A stretch of DNA of 64,000 bases from Haematococcus lacustris. Taxonomy: Eukaryota; Chlorophyta; Chlorophyceae; Chlamydomonadales; Haematococcaceae. How positions within the stretch are numbered: position 1 is the stretch's first letter; each line of letters starts with the position of its first letter. The notes under the pieces were generated by a model, which made no database searches, was not told where the DNA came from, and was given only the letters and a program-made list of their open reading frames with translations. Positions 47,132 through 59,200 of this stretch are shown piece by piece. The stretch covers positions 8,894,100 through 8,958,099 of the forward strand of contig JASKMD010000026.1 in assembly GCA_030144725.1 (NCBI GenBank), written 5' to 3'. A program made the position numbers and the translations under genes.

Positions 47132-50100
47132 CCCGACCCACCTGCCCACCTGCCCCGCCTGCCTGCCTGCCCTTCCTGCCTGCCCTCCCTGCACCCAGGT
47201 TCATGTGTTGCATGCGCACCAAGACGCAGCCTCAGGCACCGCCGTGTTTGACTTCGTGTCAACCTTTGCCGTCACGCTGCCCATCCTGTCCTGCACCACC
47301 TGCACTGCGCCACACAGCCAGCAGGACAACGCAGAGGACGCCGTGTTCCAGCTGTACTGCATGCAGACGCAGGCTATTCAGCAGTACACGCTGTACCCCG
47401 CACACTGCCTGCCGCCTGTGGAGCTGGTAAGGGGGAGGGGGGGCCAAGGTCCGGAGAGGGGGGGGGGCCAAGGTTAGGGAGGGGAGGGGGGGCCACCGTG
47501 ATGTAGGCCCTGGCAAGCAAGGCAACAGCCTGTGTGACCTTTAGTGACATGCGTGTCTTGACTTACATTCACATATGAGTTGTGTTCACTGTTGGCCCGT
47601 CATATCCTGGATGTGTGACGTTTGCATGCGTATGACTAGTGGGTGTGACTTCTTGTATGTTGGTCCGGGAGTGTGACCTGGTTGTGTGATCTGGGCATGT
47701 GACCTGAGTGTGAGTGTGTGACCTGCAGGAGGAGGAGTGGCAGCGGCAGGCAGCGCTGGAGGGGGAGGCTGGTGCCTCTGCTGGCCCTGCCCTGCAGCCT
47801 ATGCTGGCCCCCACCCTGCACACCGTCACCAGCCCCCTCCTGCAGCCAGCTCTGCCCTCATCTGGCTCAGGGGACGGCCTGGACATTGGCATGGCTCTGC
47901 CCTCATCTGGCTCAGGGGACGGACTGGACAGTGCCAAGGCAGGCCAGGCAGCCCCTGCGGCAGCAGCCAATGGAGTTGACGCCGTCCTTGATGGTGAGAG
48001 TGCAGTCGGGGGAAGGGGCTTCGACCTGGTGTTCATGACCTCACCTCGCCCCACCTCTCCAAAACCACCCCTCACACTCACACTCACACTCACTCTCACA
48101 CTCACCCCGTGACCTGGCTGCCATTCCTCAGGCCCAGTGCTGCCCGTACCCCCCTTCCAGTCCCTCGCCGCCCCCATGGCCCCCCCCCCCACCACCATGG
48201 GTGCTGCCCTGAAGCTCGCAGCCGCCGCAGCTGCCCACCAAGTCCCAACCGCCAGCCTGACCCCCTCCAGCAGTGCCACTGGGGTCCAGCTGCTGCCTGA
48301 GGACCCCCCGCTGACACCACCCTCTGCCTCACCACAACCCAGGGCCGCTGAGGGCAGTGCAGCAGCAGCAGCGGCAGGGGTAGCAGCAGCAGGTGCAGCA
48401 GCAGCAGGGGCATCAGCAGCAGCGGCGTAGCAGGGGCAGCAGGGGTAGCAGCAGCGGCAGCAGCAGGGGTAGATGCAGCAGGGGGGGAGCCGGAGCAGGT
48501 TGAGTCAAGTGGCGATGTCACTGCAGCCAGCCTGCCGCAGCAGCAGCAGCAGCAGCAGGTGGCCAGGAGTGCACACCAGCCTCAGCCACTGACCTAGGTG
48601 AGGCTCCCCCTGCCTCCTCCCCTCAGCCCACGCGCCTGCCCCCTCCTCCCCTGCCTTCCCCAACCCCTGGGGCTCAAGCAAGTTTCCCAAGCAACACCAG
48701 CGTCACACCCCCTCCCCCGCAGCAGGGGCCTGGCAGCCAACCTCATCCAGCCAGCAGCAGCAGCAGCAGCAGCAGCCCCCCCCTTGCTGCGGTGCGTCCC
48801 ACCCCCTTCCCCTTCCACCCTCCCCCTCCCTCCTCCGCTCCCTCCCCCCGGCCCTACCCCACAGCTCTCCATGCAGGACCCAGCAGCGAGTCACCCATGG
48901 CGGTCCCCCCTGCTGCTGCACCTGCCTCGACCTTGCCAGCTGCCCCGCAGCACCCAGCCAGTACCGTGCCGGTGTTTGGCAACCTCACCCCCACAGCCCT
49001 GGGCCCCCTGCCCCCCCCACCCCCCCCCGGCCCCCACCCCCCATCCCCACCATCACAGCCAGACCAGCTCCCAATACCCGCTGCATCAACTGCCTCAACA
49101 ACCTCAACTGCCTCAGCCGCCTCGACCACCCCTCCCACCTCCTCCCACCCACGGCTGCCGCAGGGCAGCAATGGGGGGGTGGGGGGTGTCACCAGTGGCA
49201 GCAAACGTCCCAGGGTGGAGGGGGCAGGACCCCCCACCCCCCCCACCCCCTCTGCTGCTCTGCTGAGCAAGCTGTCCAAGTCCCCCTCCCCCCAGCCTGT
49301 TAAAGTCCCACAGCCAGCTGCTATTCTGCCAAGTGCTGGCACTGGCAGCCCCAGCACCAGCAGCAGCAGTGCCAGCGGCGCGACTGCACAAGGCCAGCCA
49401 GCCACAGCAGCAGGGGCGGCGGGATTTGAACCACGGTCAGAAGCTGAGGCAGGGCTGCCACCTGCTGCTGCTGCTGCTGCTGCTGCTGGGGCTGAGACGG
49501 AGCCGGCAGCCAGCGTCCCTGCGCAGCCTGCGGTGGGGGCCGGCCCTGGGAGAGGTGGCCAGGGCGGCAAGGGGGGTCAGGCCGGGCCAGGGGCAGGTGG
49601 GTCAGCACAGGCCGGCCCAGGGGCAAAGCAGGCGGCAGCGGCGGCGGCAGCTGTTGACCTGAAGGAGCTGGTGAGGGGGATGAAGGCGGAGCTGAAGGTG
49701 GAGCTGAAGGCGGAGATGAAGGCGGGGCACAAGGCGGCAGAGGAGAAGCTGCTCAGGGCCATGGAAGCTAGTTTGAAATCAGGTGACCCCAATATGGGAT
49801 AAGGGGGTAGGGTAGGGGTTACAATAACCCCTTTTTAGGGGTAAAGAGGGTAGGGGGTTAGGGGTAGGGGCTTAGGTTTAGGGTTAAGGGTTTGGGTCTC
49901 CCTTACCCTGACCCTGACCCTAACCCTAACCCAAAGCAGGTGACCTTAGGTGTTCATGGTGTGGCTGTTTGGCTGCCACTTCACTGCTGCTGCATAAGCT
50001 CCTGCACCCTGTGGTGTGTTCAAAACCTGGAGGCAGGCAGATTTGAACCCATGACCTGCCTGTCAGCATTATCACCAACAACATCCCCCTCCCTGATGAC

Positions 50101-52450
50101 AACATACTGCTGCTGCTGATCCTTCTACCGCTGATGTTGGGCGTGGTATCAGAGGGATTGTGTAGACAGCTCAGCTCATTCAGGCCCTCCCCTCCACGCC
50201 TCCACCCCTCCCACCCTCCTGCCTTCCTTCCTCCTCATCTAGACATCTCACCCTCCTCTGCCCCCTGCCCCCTACCCCCACCCTGCTATCCCACCCTCCT
50301 CTGCCCCCTGCGCCTGCTGCCACAGCTGCCACCCGGCAACGTGAGGAAGTGGCCTCCCTGCTGGCTAGCGCCTTGACCAGCCTGACTCAGAAGCTGGACA
50401 CCTGGCTGCTGGACGCCCCCGCAGCTACCCAGGCAAGAACAGGGTCGTGCTACACAGCCACCTCTTTTCCGCACAGTGATGCGCTCAAGGGCGGTGTGCA
50501 CCTAAGGCAGGCAGCCGCTCAGGCAAGAGTTCCAGGCCCCTCATCAGGGGATGCCCTGTCATGCTTCTTTTTTCAGAAGCTCTTGGGAGGCTGGCAGCAG
50601 GGGGGTGCTGTCAGCCCCCTGCTCCCACCCCCCTGCTCCCAGCCCCCTGCCCTCACCTTCTCCCAGCAGAGCGCTGGTTATGACGCCTGAGGCAGAGGGT
50701 AGGGCGGCATGCGAGTGGGGGAGGTGTCCTGGGTGCTGCTGCATGTGGCATGGCTGAGAACTCTTGGGCTGGGACAGCAGGTGGTGGTGATGGTGGGTGG
50801 TGGTGGAGGATCTCCCTTGACCACTGTGGCATCTAGTCCCCTTCTCCTGCCCTGCTGCCTGGCCCGCTGCCGGCCCTGCAGGTCCAGCTCAGCAGCAGCC
50901 TGGGCCCCGCCATCAAGGCAGCGGTGGCTGAGGCGTTGCCAGGGGCAGCTCAGCAGGTGGGTGGGTCTCCGCGGCTGTGGGGTGACCTGAGGGCAAGGCC
51001 CTCATGCAAAGTGGTGCTGGGGGGTCACACCACTGCAACCACCATCACAACCACCACAACTGCCACAATTGCCACCATCACCATCATTACCGCCACTGCC
51101 ACTGCCACTGATGCCACCACAACCGCTAGCTCGACCCACCCCCTGCTGCCACACCCCTGACCCACCCCCAGCTGCCCTGCCCCAACCCACCTCCTGCTGC
51201 CACACCCCCTGCAGGCCGTAGACAGCGCAGTCACCCGGGCTGTGAAGGCCGCAGTGCCCAGGGCGGTGGGCGAGGTGTTGAGGGACTGCGTGGCCAACAG
51301 CGTGCTGCCGTCCTTTGAGCGAGCCACCCAGGTGTGTGGCTACCGCCACTGTACTGTCACTGTACTGCCACTGTACCGCCACTGTACTGTAACTACTCAT
51401 AACTGCAATAGTACACACACACACCCGGCCATGCCCCCTCCCCCCCCTGCCCAGGTGTGTGCCCGCCCCCTTTGGTGCTTGGGCTTGCACTTACCTCACC
51501 ATACCCACCTGCTTGCCACAGTCTGCACCCCTGCTGTCTACCCTGCCGCCTCCCCACTCCCCTTCTCCACCCCCATCCCCTCCCCCTCCCTCCCTCCCTC
51601 CCTCCCTCCCTCCTCCCTCCCTCCCTCCCTCCTCCCTCCCTCCCTCCCTCCCCCCTCCTCCCTCCCTCCCTCCCTCCCTCCCTCCCTCCCTCCCTCCCTC
51701 CCTCCCTCCCTCCCTCCTCCCTCCTCCCTCCCTCCTCCCTCCCTCCCTCCCTCCCTCCCTCCCTCCCTCCCTCCCTCCCTCCTCCCTCCCTCCCTCCCTC
51801 CCTCCCTCCCTCCTCCCTCCCTCCCTCCCTCCTCCCTCCCTCCCTCCCTCCCTCCCTCCTCCCTCCCTCCCTCCCTCCCTCCCTCCCTCCCTCCCTCCCT
51901 CCCTCCCTCCCTCCCTCCCTCCCTCCCTCCCCCCTCCCGCCCTCCCGCCCTCCCGCCCTCCCGCCCTCCCGCCCTCCCGCCCTCCCGCCCTCCCGCCCTC
52001 CCGCCCTCCCGCCCTCCGCCCTCCCGCCCTCCGCCCTCCCGCCCTCCCGCCCTCCCGCCCTCCGCCCTCCCGCCCTCCCGCCCTCCCGCCCTCCCGCCCT
52101 CCCGCCCTCCCGCCCTCCCGCCCTCCCGCCCTCCCGCCCTCCCGCCCTCCCGCCCTCCCGCCCTCCCGCCCTCCCGCCCTCCCGCCCTCCCGCCCTCCCG
52201 CCCGCCCGCCCGCCCGCCCGCCCGCCCGCCCGCCCGCCCGCCCGCCCGCCCGCCCGCCCGCCCGCCCGCCCGCCCGCCCGCCCGCCCGCCCGCCCGCCCG
52301 CCCGCCCGCCCGCCCGCCCGCCCGCCCGCCCGCCCGCCCGCCCGCCCGCCCGCCCGCCCGCCCGCCCGCCCGCCCGCCCGCCCGCCCGCCCGCCCGCCCG
52401 CCCGCCCGCCCGCCCGCCCGCCCTCCCGCCCTCCCGCCCTCCCGCCCTCA

Positions 52451-52481
<31 letters not shown>

Positions 52482-55028
52482 CCGCCCGCCCGCCCGCCCG
52501 CCCGCCCGCCCGCCCGCCCGCCCGCCCGCCCGCCCGCCCGCCTGCCCTCCTGCCCTCCTGCCCTCCCTCCTGCCTCTCACCTCCCCTTCTTCTCCCCCTG
52601 CCTCCGCCCCTCCCCCTGCCCCTCCGCCCAGGTCATGTTTGGCCAGGTGGAGCAGGCCTTCACCTCGGGCATCGCGGCCTCCCTGGCTACCCTGTCCTCC
52701 TCAGGCCAGGCAGCCACCTCGGACCTGCAGACCTCTAGCCAGCAGGTAAGGCTGGGAGGGGGTGGGGGGTGGGGGTTGAGGCACACACAACAGCAGCTGA
52801 CCCCCCTGGGGTGCTGAACATGGAGCCAAGCGTGGCAGGGGCAGGGGAGGGAAGCGAAGGGGGAGGGGGGGGAAGGGGTAGGGGTACCAAAGGGGGTGGG
52901 GTAAGGGGCAGGGTCAGGGTCAGGGCTACCGTTGCATGGAGCAGGGATGCCTGGCCGTCATGCTCGCAATCTGTGTTGCCCTCCCATCCCAGCACCTTAG
53001 GCCTGATGTGCTCTTCCTGCCCCTGCCACCACCCCTGACTGCTCCTCCTGCCCCTGCCCTTATCTGTGCCCCAACTGCGCTTGTCCCTGCTGCTGCTGCC
53101 CCTACTGCTCCTGAGGCCGCTGCTGCTGCCCCTGCTGCACCCCTCTTGCGCGCAGCTGCATGGCCTGGTCAGCAGCATGCAAGCAGAGGTGACTTCGCTA
53201 GCTCAAAGCAGCAGCCAGGTAGCAGCCCTGCTGGCCAGCACCACCAGTCAGGCAGCAGAAGCAGCAGCCGCCGCGTCTGCGTCTGCTGCTGCTGCTGCTG
53301 CGTCTGCTGCTGCTGCCAGCGCCCCTCCCCCACCAGCCATCGCCCACTGTGGGCCCATAGAGGACGCTGGGCAACTGCAGTGGCACGGCAGCAGCACAGC
53401 CCGGCACAGCGCACTGCAGGGGGTGCTGGGCGTCCTCTCAGGTGGGGGGCTGGCAGGGGCTGGTGGGAAAGCAGGGTCAAGGGAGCAGGGCGGGGGGCAG
53501 GGGGCAGGGCAGGGGGACAAAAGGCAGGGCAGGGCCCAGGGGGCAGGGGGCAGGGACAGGTGGACTGTGAGGGTCAGGGGCACAGCTGGTCCTACAGCAG
53601 TTAGGGGTGAGGGTGGGGGGGCTAGGGGTGCTGTACTGAGGCAGGAGCTGCGGTGCAGAGGGGCAGGGCGGTTCACAAAGCAACCAGGCTCACTGCCACT
53701 CCTCCCGATGCCAGGTTACACTGTCAGGTCACTCCCCTAAATTTTCCTGCTGCCACCCCGGCCTGCAGACCAGCTGCGGTACGGGCAGTACAACGACGCC
53801 TTCACCACCGCGCTGAACGCCGACACCGCCACCCTGTTGTGGTTGCTGGGCCATACCAGCTGCGAGGCAGTGCTAGGCCAGCAGCCCTGCCCCCTGACCC
53901 GGGTGGGTCCACTGGCTGAGGGCCTAGTCAGGATGCCGCCCTGTCCCCACCAAGAGAAAGAAAGAGACTGCTCCATTTGCTACAGCCTGGAGGGGGATTG
54001 TCCCCTTTTCGCATCGTTAACATTTGCATCGTAGTGGTTTCAATTCTAGGACCTAGGACAATGGATGGAGCTGCATTCTGCTGATCACCTGACATGGCTG
54101 TGATGCCCTGCCTGAGGCGCATCACTGCCATGCTGTCAGATCAGGCAAGGCATGTCTCATGACTACAGCTTGTGGGCAGTGGTGCGGTGGTGCTGTGGTG
54201 CTGTGCCCTGCAGGAGGTGATGCTGTCCCTGGTGTCACACCTCACCTATGACCTGGCCACTGACACGCCCCTCAAGCTGCAGTGGCTGCACCAGCTGGGC
54301 TGCTGCCTGCACGCCACCCTGGCCGCGCCTCCAGGCCTGCAGACCTCACCCAGAGCCAGGTAGGTGCCCATGCACGCCCATGCACGCCCATGCATGCGCC
54401 ATGCACGCCCATGCACGCTCATGCATGCGCCATGCACGCCCTTGCATGAGAGGGGAATGCCAGGCTGCCATGTGAAATGAACCTGGCTCAGCCACCCTTC
54501 CATTCTGTGCCTGAAAGATTGGCTGGGGCTCGTTGTGGGGTCAGAGAAGTAACTGGGACGGCAGCGAGGCCACTGGGGGTCACCATTGCAACAGCCAGCC
54601 AGGTGAGGCTGCCAAGCCTTGCCATTCTCTAAGATGTGCATGCACGCAGTCTGTGGTTAGGAGGCAGGCCTTTGGATCCCCCACAGCCCACAGCCCTGCT
54701 GACAGCAGCTTGGTAGTGGTACAGGGATTGGCTCGTGTGGCAGGGATAGAAGCAGGCTGGAGCGCAAGGGGGAGATCCAGAGGAGGGGCAGGGGGACAGG
54801 GGTACGACCAGCGGGGGATACTGGTACACATCAGACCGTCCGCCTCACATGACTGCCTCTCCCTCGCTGCCATGACTAAGCCCGCTGCTGCTGGCCGGGC
54901 TATTGTTGTGCAGGACGGTGTTGGAGGCCAGCCACCACTCGCTGCTGGCCTTCGCCAAGACAGCTGCCCCCAGTGCGACCGCTGCTGCTGCAGTGACCTG
55001 CAGCAACCTCATCTCAGGCCTGTTGTGA
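43882..55028 (+). CDS. enhancer of mRNA decapping 4 / VARICOSE homologue
   Basis: EDC4/VCS scaffolds the DCP1-DCP2 decapping complex in P-bodies. N-terminal WD40 part: exons 43882-44055, 44122-44283 ([28 protein letters not shown]), 44438-44548, 44706-44844, 45581-45756 ([20 protein letters not shown]), 46421-46913, 47199-47426 ([20 protein letters not shown], the VCS signature), 47729-47993. Middle: Pro/Ala/Ser-rich, about 48130-49782, ending in a charged helix. C-terminal helical domain: 50326-50432, 50882-50956, 51215-51331, 52632-52745, 53156-53441, 53769-53902 ([20 protein letters not shown]), 54214-54359 ([14 protein letters not shown]), 54914-55028. Phases fit except near 46650 (G-run) and 48428, where a 1-nt error or a missed intron is likely. 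Intron 1 is only 66 nt. Confidence 0.92.
47036..47131 (+). repeat. CCTG tetranucleotide array in an EDC4 intron
   Basis: About 24 units, C-rich on the sense strand, between exons ending at 46913 and starting at 47199. Confidence 0.9.
49800..49935. repeat. interstitial telomere-like sequence in an EDC4 intron
   Basis: Degenerate GGGTAGGG, TTAGGGGTAGGGG and TTTAGGGTTAAGGG words are followed by CCCTGACCCTAACCCTAACCC in the opposite sense, so the block is roughly inverted. It starts a few bases after the exon ending at 49782. Confidence 0.65.
51583..52560 (+). repeat. CCCT to CCCG tetranucleotide array in an EDC4 intron
   Basis: A near-continuous 970-bp array changes in steps: CCCT with CCT slips (51583-51930), alternating CCCG-CCCT (51931-52200), pure CCCG (52200-52420), a short CGCA patch (52450-52480), CCCG again, then CCTG/CCCT. 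The intron runs from 51332 to 52631. The long ORFs through it (Pro/Ser or Gly/Arg repeats) are not genes. Confidence 0.95.
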
Positions 55029-55179
55029 GGCACACAACCTGCGCAAGGCAGAGCCCATGAGCCGGCTGCTGGATCATGTGCGTGCTAGGCAGTGAACTCC
55101 AACTCCATAACCAGTTCGGTCTTGACACAGAGACCTCTGGTATCCTCTGTAGTGTGAGGCCCTCATCATAAACCATGTG

Positions 55180-55650
55180 GCTTACACCGCTTAAGCCGCA
55201 AGCCGTTAGGCTGCTTGGCCGCCCTCTCCCTTTAGGGGTTCGGGACTTTCTGCAACGCACTTGAAAGCAAGGTGCACAAACAAAGGTGCACATGGGCTCA
55301 TCATCAACCGATGACACGCCGCACTTCATAGCCACCAATCAACATGCGTGGGCGTGCTTGCTGCTTGGTATCATTGGTCGCACCATCGTCATATCTTGCA
55401 CCATCGTGTAAACCGTGCGCCAGTATGTTTTCCTCAACCGATAGGAGTTACAAATGGAGCTCGATGACAGTATTTGCTCGTGTTGTCAAACCATTCTCTC
55501 TATCTGGAAATGAGACCGTGCTACCGGAAGAGTGCCACCGGAGTGGGGGCTGCAGTCGTCAAGGGTGCGACCGAGGGTGCTTTAACTGGATTGGAGTAGC
55601 TGAGTGAAACATGTTGTTCCTTGCTGAACGAGTTTTGTTTGTCTGAAAAC
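55180..55650 (+). repeat. dispersed repeat family, long copy A
   Basis: Shares with 58329-58700, in order: CTTACAC-GCTT-AG-CG, CTGCTTGGCCGCC, TTTCTGCAA, CATCGTGTAA, GAGTGCCACCGGAGTGGGGG plus CTGCA, and the end TTGTTCCTTG-TGAA-GAGTTT. No coding capacity. Could be a SINE or MITE; no clear inverted repeats or target duplication found. Confidence 0.65.
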
Positions 55651-56064
55651 AAGATCGGGTATTTAAGGCATTTTTGTAGTGTTCGCAAGTGTGTTCCCCT
55701 ACTCCAACTTCTACCTCGGATACTATTGCAGTTCCCTTCTGTGTTTCAGCAATCTCCTGTCCTTTGCTGAACTACGCTGACCTACCGTCGACCTACTTGC
55801 CTACGCCGACCTACCATAACCAAGGTTAGCTTACCATAATGGTGGCAATCGCAAGGAGGCGACATCCCTCAACTCGATGTCACTCGCTCGAAGTAGGCCC
55901 GACCAAAACCAAGTCGGAAATGTTGACGGCTATGTCACTCGACCCGAACTCTTGCCAGTAGCCGTTTTTGTCCAGTGTTGGAATGGACGATGAGGAGTTA
56001 GGGCGTCTGAGACAGGTGGGTCCGGGGTTGATGCGTCTTGGGTCTCGGGTCTTTTGAACGGCTC
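55651..56064. other. upstream region of the RWP-RK gene
   Basis: Repeated CGACCTAC and TACCATAA words around 55780-55840. Likely 5'UTR/promoter; no separate gene. Confidence 0.4.
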
Positions 56065-57577
56065 ATGGAAACGAATGGACAGGGGAGTGCTCAGGACGAT
56101 GCAGCCAGTGCGAGGCTGGCTACTGCAGCGCCGTTCACACCTGTTCGCGTTTGCGCCCCGGCACAGGTGTTCCACCTGCCACGCGAGCATGCTGCCAAGG
56201 AGCTCAACATCAGCATGGCCAAGCTAAAGCAGTTGTGCCAGGAGCATGCCATTGGCCGGTGGCCGCACAGGTAACGGTGAACGTGGGCTCCGGCTACTGT
56301 GCTGCGCGCGCAAGAGCCACCACGTAAGGTTGTCTTTGCTCGTATTGCAGGATTATTGCCAGTCTGCACCAGATGCGGGCCTCCCTGATGGAGCAGCCAG
56401 GCCGTTCCCAGGCTGAGCAGCAGGTGCGGAGTCTGACATACCTACAAACCTACAGGTTACTGAGGACACACACTCCATATGCTTTCCACCTTCACGTCCG
56501 CTGACGCACTCCATGATGCCCACTGTCCTGTTGCAGGCTGGACTGGCAACTGTGGAGACCGAGCTGCAGAATGTGATGCTTGACCCCAACCACAAGGTGG
56601 ATGCCCAGTTGCTGGTGTTGCGTCGGCAGAGCTGGAAGCGGGCCCAGCGCTCAAGATCCAAGGGAGAGTCCAGCACCCCATCCACACCTGCCAGTACATC
56701 AGGGGCAGTTGAGCTGGCACCCAAGTCCATCAGCCACCCCACAGCTCAGCCCAACGCCAGCCCTTGCACCCCCCCACCTCAAATGGCCTTCCCCTTCACA
56801 GCACACTATGGCAGTGGCATGGACTGCAGCTTGGACCTCATGGCTAGCAGCAGCACGGACTTCACCTCCCCTGGCAGCGTCACTGCCCCATACCGGTCGC
56901 CCCTGCCCACCAATTTTGCGCTTGACTCTGGCTCCCAATGGAGCAGCCAGTACGCTGAGTCGCTGACCGCGACCCTGGACGCCGCTGCCTGCCTCGGCCC
57001 CAGCAGCATGACCATGACTGGCCCCCTGGCGCTCTTGGCGTCCCCAGGCGTGGGTGGCCTCCCTGCCCCAGGCGTTGGTGGCCTCCCTGCCCCAGGCGTG
57101 GGTGGGCTCCCTGCCCCAGGGCTGGAGGGGAGCTCTGCAGCCCTGAGGCTAGCAGACCAACTGGGCAGCACATCCCTGTTGTTCCAGGCACCTGGCCACC
57201 AATTTACCGGGCTAGTTGACGAGCAACGCAACCAATTTCACACCCAAAACTACCACCAGAGCGTGGGCACGCAGTACATGCTGATGCAGGGCCCTACACC
57301 GCATGGCGCACAAGTGCCAAGCCAGATGGCGAGCTACATGCCAACCCAGAGCCTGAGCCTGAGCCAGAGGACCTTGACCGACTTGTGGCCAGGCGTCCCG
57401 GCCTGCAACACCTTCCTGATGCCACTGCTGCCTAGCTGCCCCCTGACCCACAACAACCAGTTCAACAGTAGTTTGCAGGAGGAGTACAACAGCAGCTTGG
57501 AGCGAGTCAGGGCAGTCTACGCCGCCATGGCCACCAGTCAGGATTTCCCTGTCAACGGCTCTAATGAGCTACCTTGA
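56065..57577 (+). CDS. RWP-RK domain transcription factor
   Basis: RWP-RK proteins are plant and algal DNA-binding regulators (nitrogen response, gamete or mating-type control). Exons 56065-56270, 56351-56423 and 56537-57577 join in phase to 439 residues. ATG 56065 is the first in frame. RWP-RK domain at about residues 34-75: VFHLPREHAAKELNISMAKL, KQLCQEHAIGRWPHR, IIASLHQM. The splice at 56270/56351 makes RWPHRI, so the usual Lys after RWPxR is Ile. The rest is Ser/Pro/Gln-rich with a GVGGLPAP repeat (about 57050-57115). No N-terminal NLP/GAF domain, so it is RKD/RWP-type by size. Exact subgroup unknown. Confidence 0.9.
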
Positions 57578-58328
57578 AGCTGTCTTGGCACGCCACGTTA
57601 TCCAGCAGTGAGCATTGCTGGGCCAAGGAGCACCCCCTCTACTTGGAGGTTTTGCTGTTGCTCATATCAGTACTGCATAATGCCATGGTTGCATGCTGGC
57701 AACTGAATGCATACACCATTATGTTGCCATCTAGGTGGAGGATCCACGCCTCACAATATGTGTGATGATTTGAAGCCATCTCCCACTCACACAGTCATAG
57801 AATAGAGCAGCCTTGCAAGTAGTAGGCACCAGGCAAAGGGTGACCCTCAAATGATACAACACAGCTTGCTATCAATGCCACCATCACTGCCACCATGGCA
57901 GCATACTGTATGCATAGGGGGGTTGCTGACAAACTGAAGCCTCCGTGATGTTTGGCACATCTCACTACTGCTGGGCAGCTCATCATTGCTGAAGTGCTGT
58001 ACATGGCACATGGCAGGGTAGCACATGCTTGCACCAGCACACAACAGGAGCTAGGATACGCATGCAGTTCCTGACTAGGCAGCTGTAGCGTGTGAGGATC
58101 ACACGGGGAAGGTTAGTGTTCCAGGTGAGGCCCAGGTCCGGGGCATGGCCCTTTGCATGATAGTGACAGCTGCGGCTTGGGGCCTTAAAGACTTGCTGGT
58201 TCCTTATGACCAGCTGCGCGCATTGACCATGGCAACTGGTTTTTACATGTGGTGTTGCCCTCACTGCTTAATGTATGTATGCCTCTGCTTGCTTGCATCT
58301 GATCCTGCATTGCAATTGTGGAAAAGAT
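57578..58328. other. 3' flank of the RWP-RK gene, no other gene seen
   Basis: Only short frames. Nothing recognised. Confidence 0.45.
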
Positions 58329-58700
58329 GCTTACACTGCTTGAGTCGTCAATCGTTCTGCTTGGCCGCCTTTCTTCTCTTTCTGCAAGACGTTCAATGGC
58401 CAGGTGGACAATCAAAGGTGCAGATCCTCCGGGGTTTGGACTCTCTGCAGCGCACTGAAGGCGGCTGCCCCTCATTACAAGCCGCCCCAGCAGCATCGTG
58501 TAAGATACCTGACTGAACATTATAGTGCGAGGTGGGGTTTTGGTGAGGTGCCCAGTGGTCTAGGGGGAAAGAGTGCCACCGGAGTGGGGGCTGCAATCAT
58601 CAAGGGTGCAACTGAGGATGCTTCAACTTGCCTGAAATACCCGAGTGAGATTACCCACAGTCAGACATATTGTTCCTTGTTGAATGAGTTTTGTTTGTCT
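58329..58700 (+). repeat. dispersed repeat family, long copy B
   Basis: Second long copy, same orientation as 55180-55650. Between them lies the whole RWP-RK gene. The 58542-58570 part (TGCCCAGTGGTCTAGGGGG) loosely resembles a Pol III box A; a box B is not convincing. Confidence 0.6.
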
Positions 58701-58928
58701 GTGAAGCTACCGCCTTGGAACCTAGGCTTCTCCACCCAAGACCAGTATTGCCCAACCTGACCCCTGGCAACCTTAACCTGTTCATGTCCGTGCCAACGTT
58801 TGCTAAAACCTGCCTGTGCAGCGGGTGTGACCAGTGCTGTGTGAATGTGGCAATTGCCATCCCCATGCTCAAACCATGCTCCTCTCTCGATGCGACGTCT
58901 CCGGCAGCATAACACGCCCAAACCCAGC

Positions 58929-59200
58929 CCCCTTATCCCTCACTAGGGCCTCCATTTGAGCCGGACCAGTAGTGGCCACTAGCACCCACTAGCGGGAATG
59001 TACTAGTGGACAATAGTGGCCCGACTCAAATGGTGTTATTGAGCTGTGTGGAGTTAACCCAGTGCACATGGCGCATGGTGCATGAGTGCCTACCACCTAC
59101 ATTATTGCCTGACCCCTGTGACAGGGCTGTCGTGTAGAGTTGGCATGACAAAACATGCACTGATTGTGAGCTGATGACAGCTCAGATGGGGGGGCACACA
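58929..59200 (-). ncRNA. conserved non-coding block downstream of Fanzor; candidate guide-RNA region
   Basis: The minus-strand sequence just after the Fanzor stop (59201) is conserved at three sites: 59128-59203 matches 61513-61590 at about 80-85 percent by eye, and 59085-59150 plus 58929-58975 match 2150-2225 and 1903-1947. TnpB and Fanzor systems carry their guide RNA (omega RNA) at the 3' end of the nuclease gene, running into the element end, so this is where one is expected. No structure was computed. Confidence 0.35.

Noticed and set aside
50036..50065. tRNA-like T-arm on the minus strand (GGGTTCAAATC)
   Set aside because: No matching box A or acceptor stem was found; it lies in an EDC4 intron and could be an old SINE scrap at most.
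51242..52817. Pro/Ser- and Gly/Arg-repeat frames of 310-500 codons
   Set aside because: They are translations of the CCCT/CCCG array inside an EDC4 intron whose flanking exons are secure.
56038..56064. Upstream TTG start for the RWP-RK protein
   Set aside because: A nuclear algal gene should start at ATG; the first in-frame ATG is at 56065 and leaves the whole domain intact.
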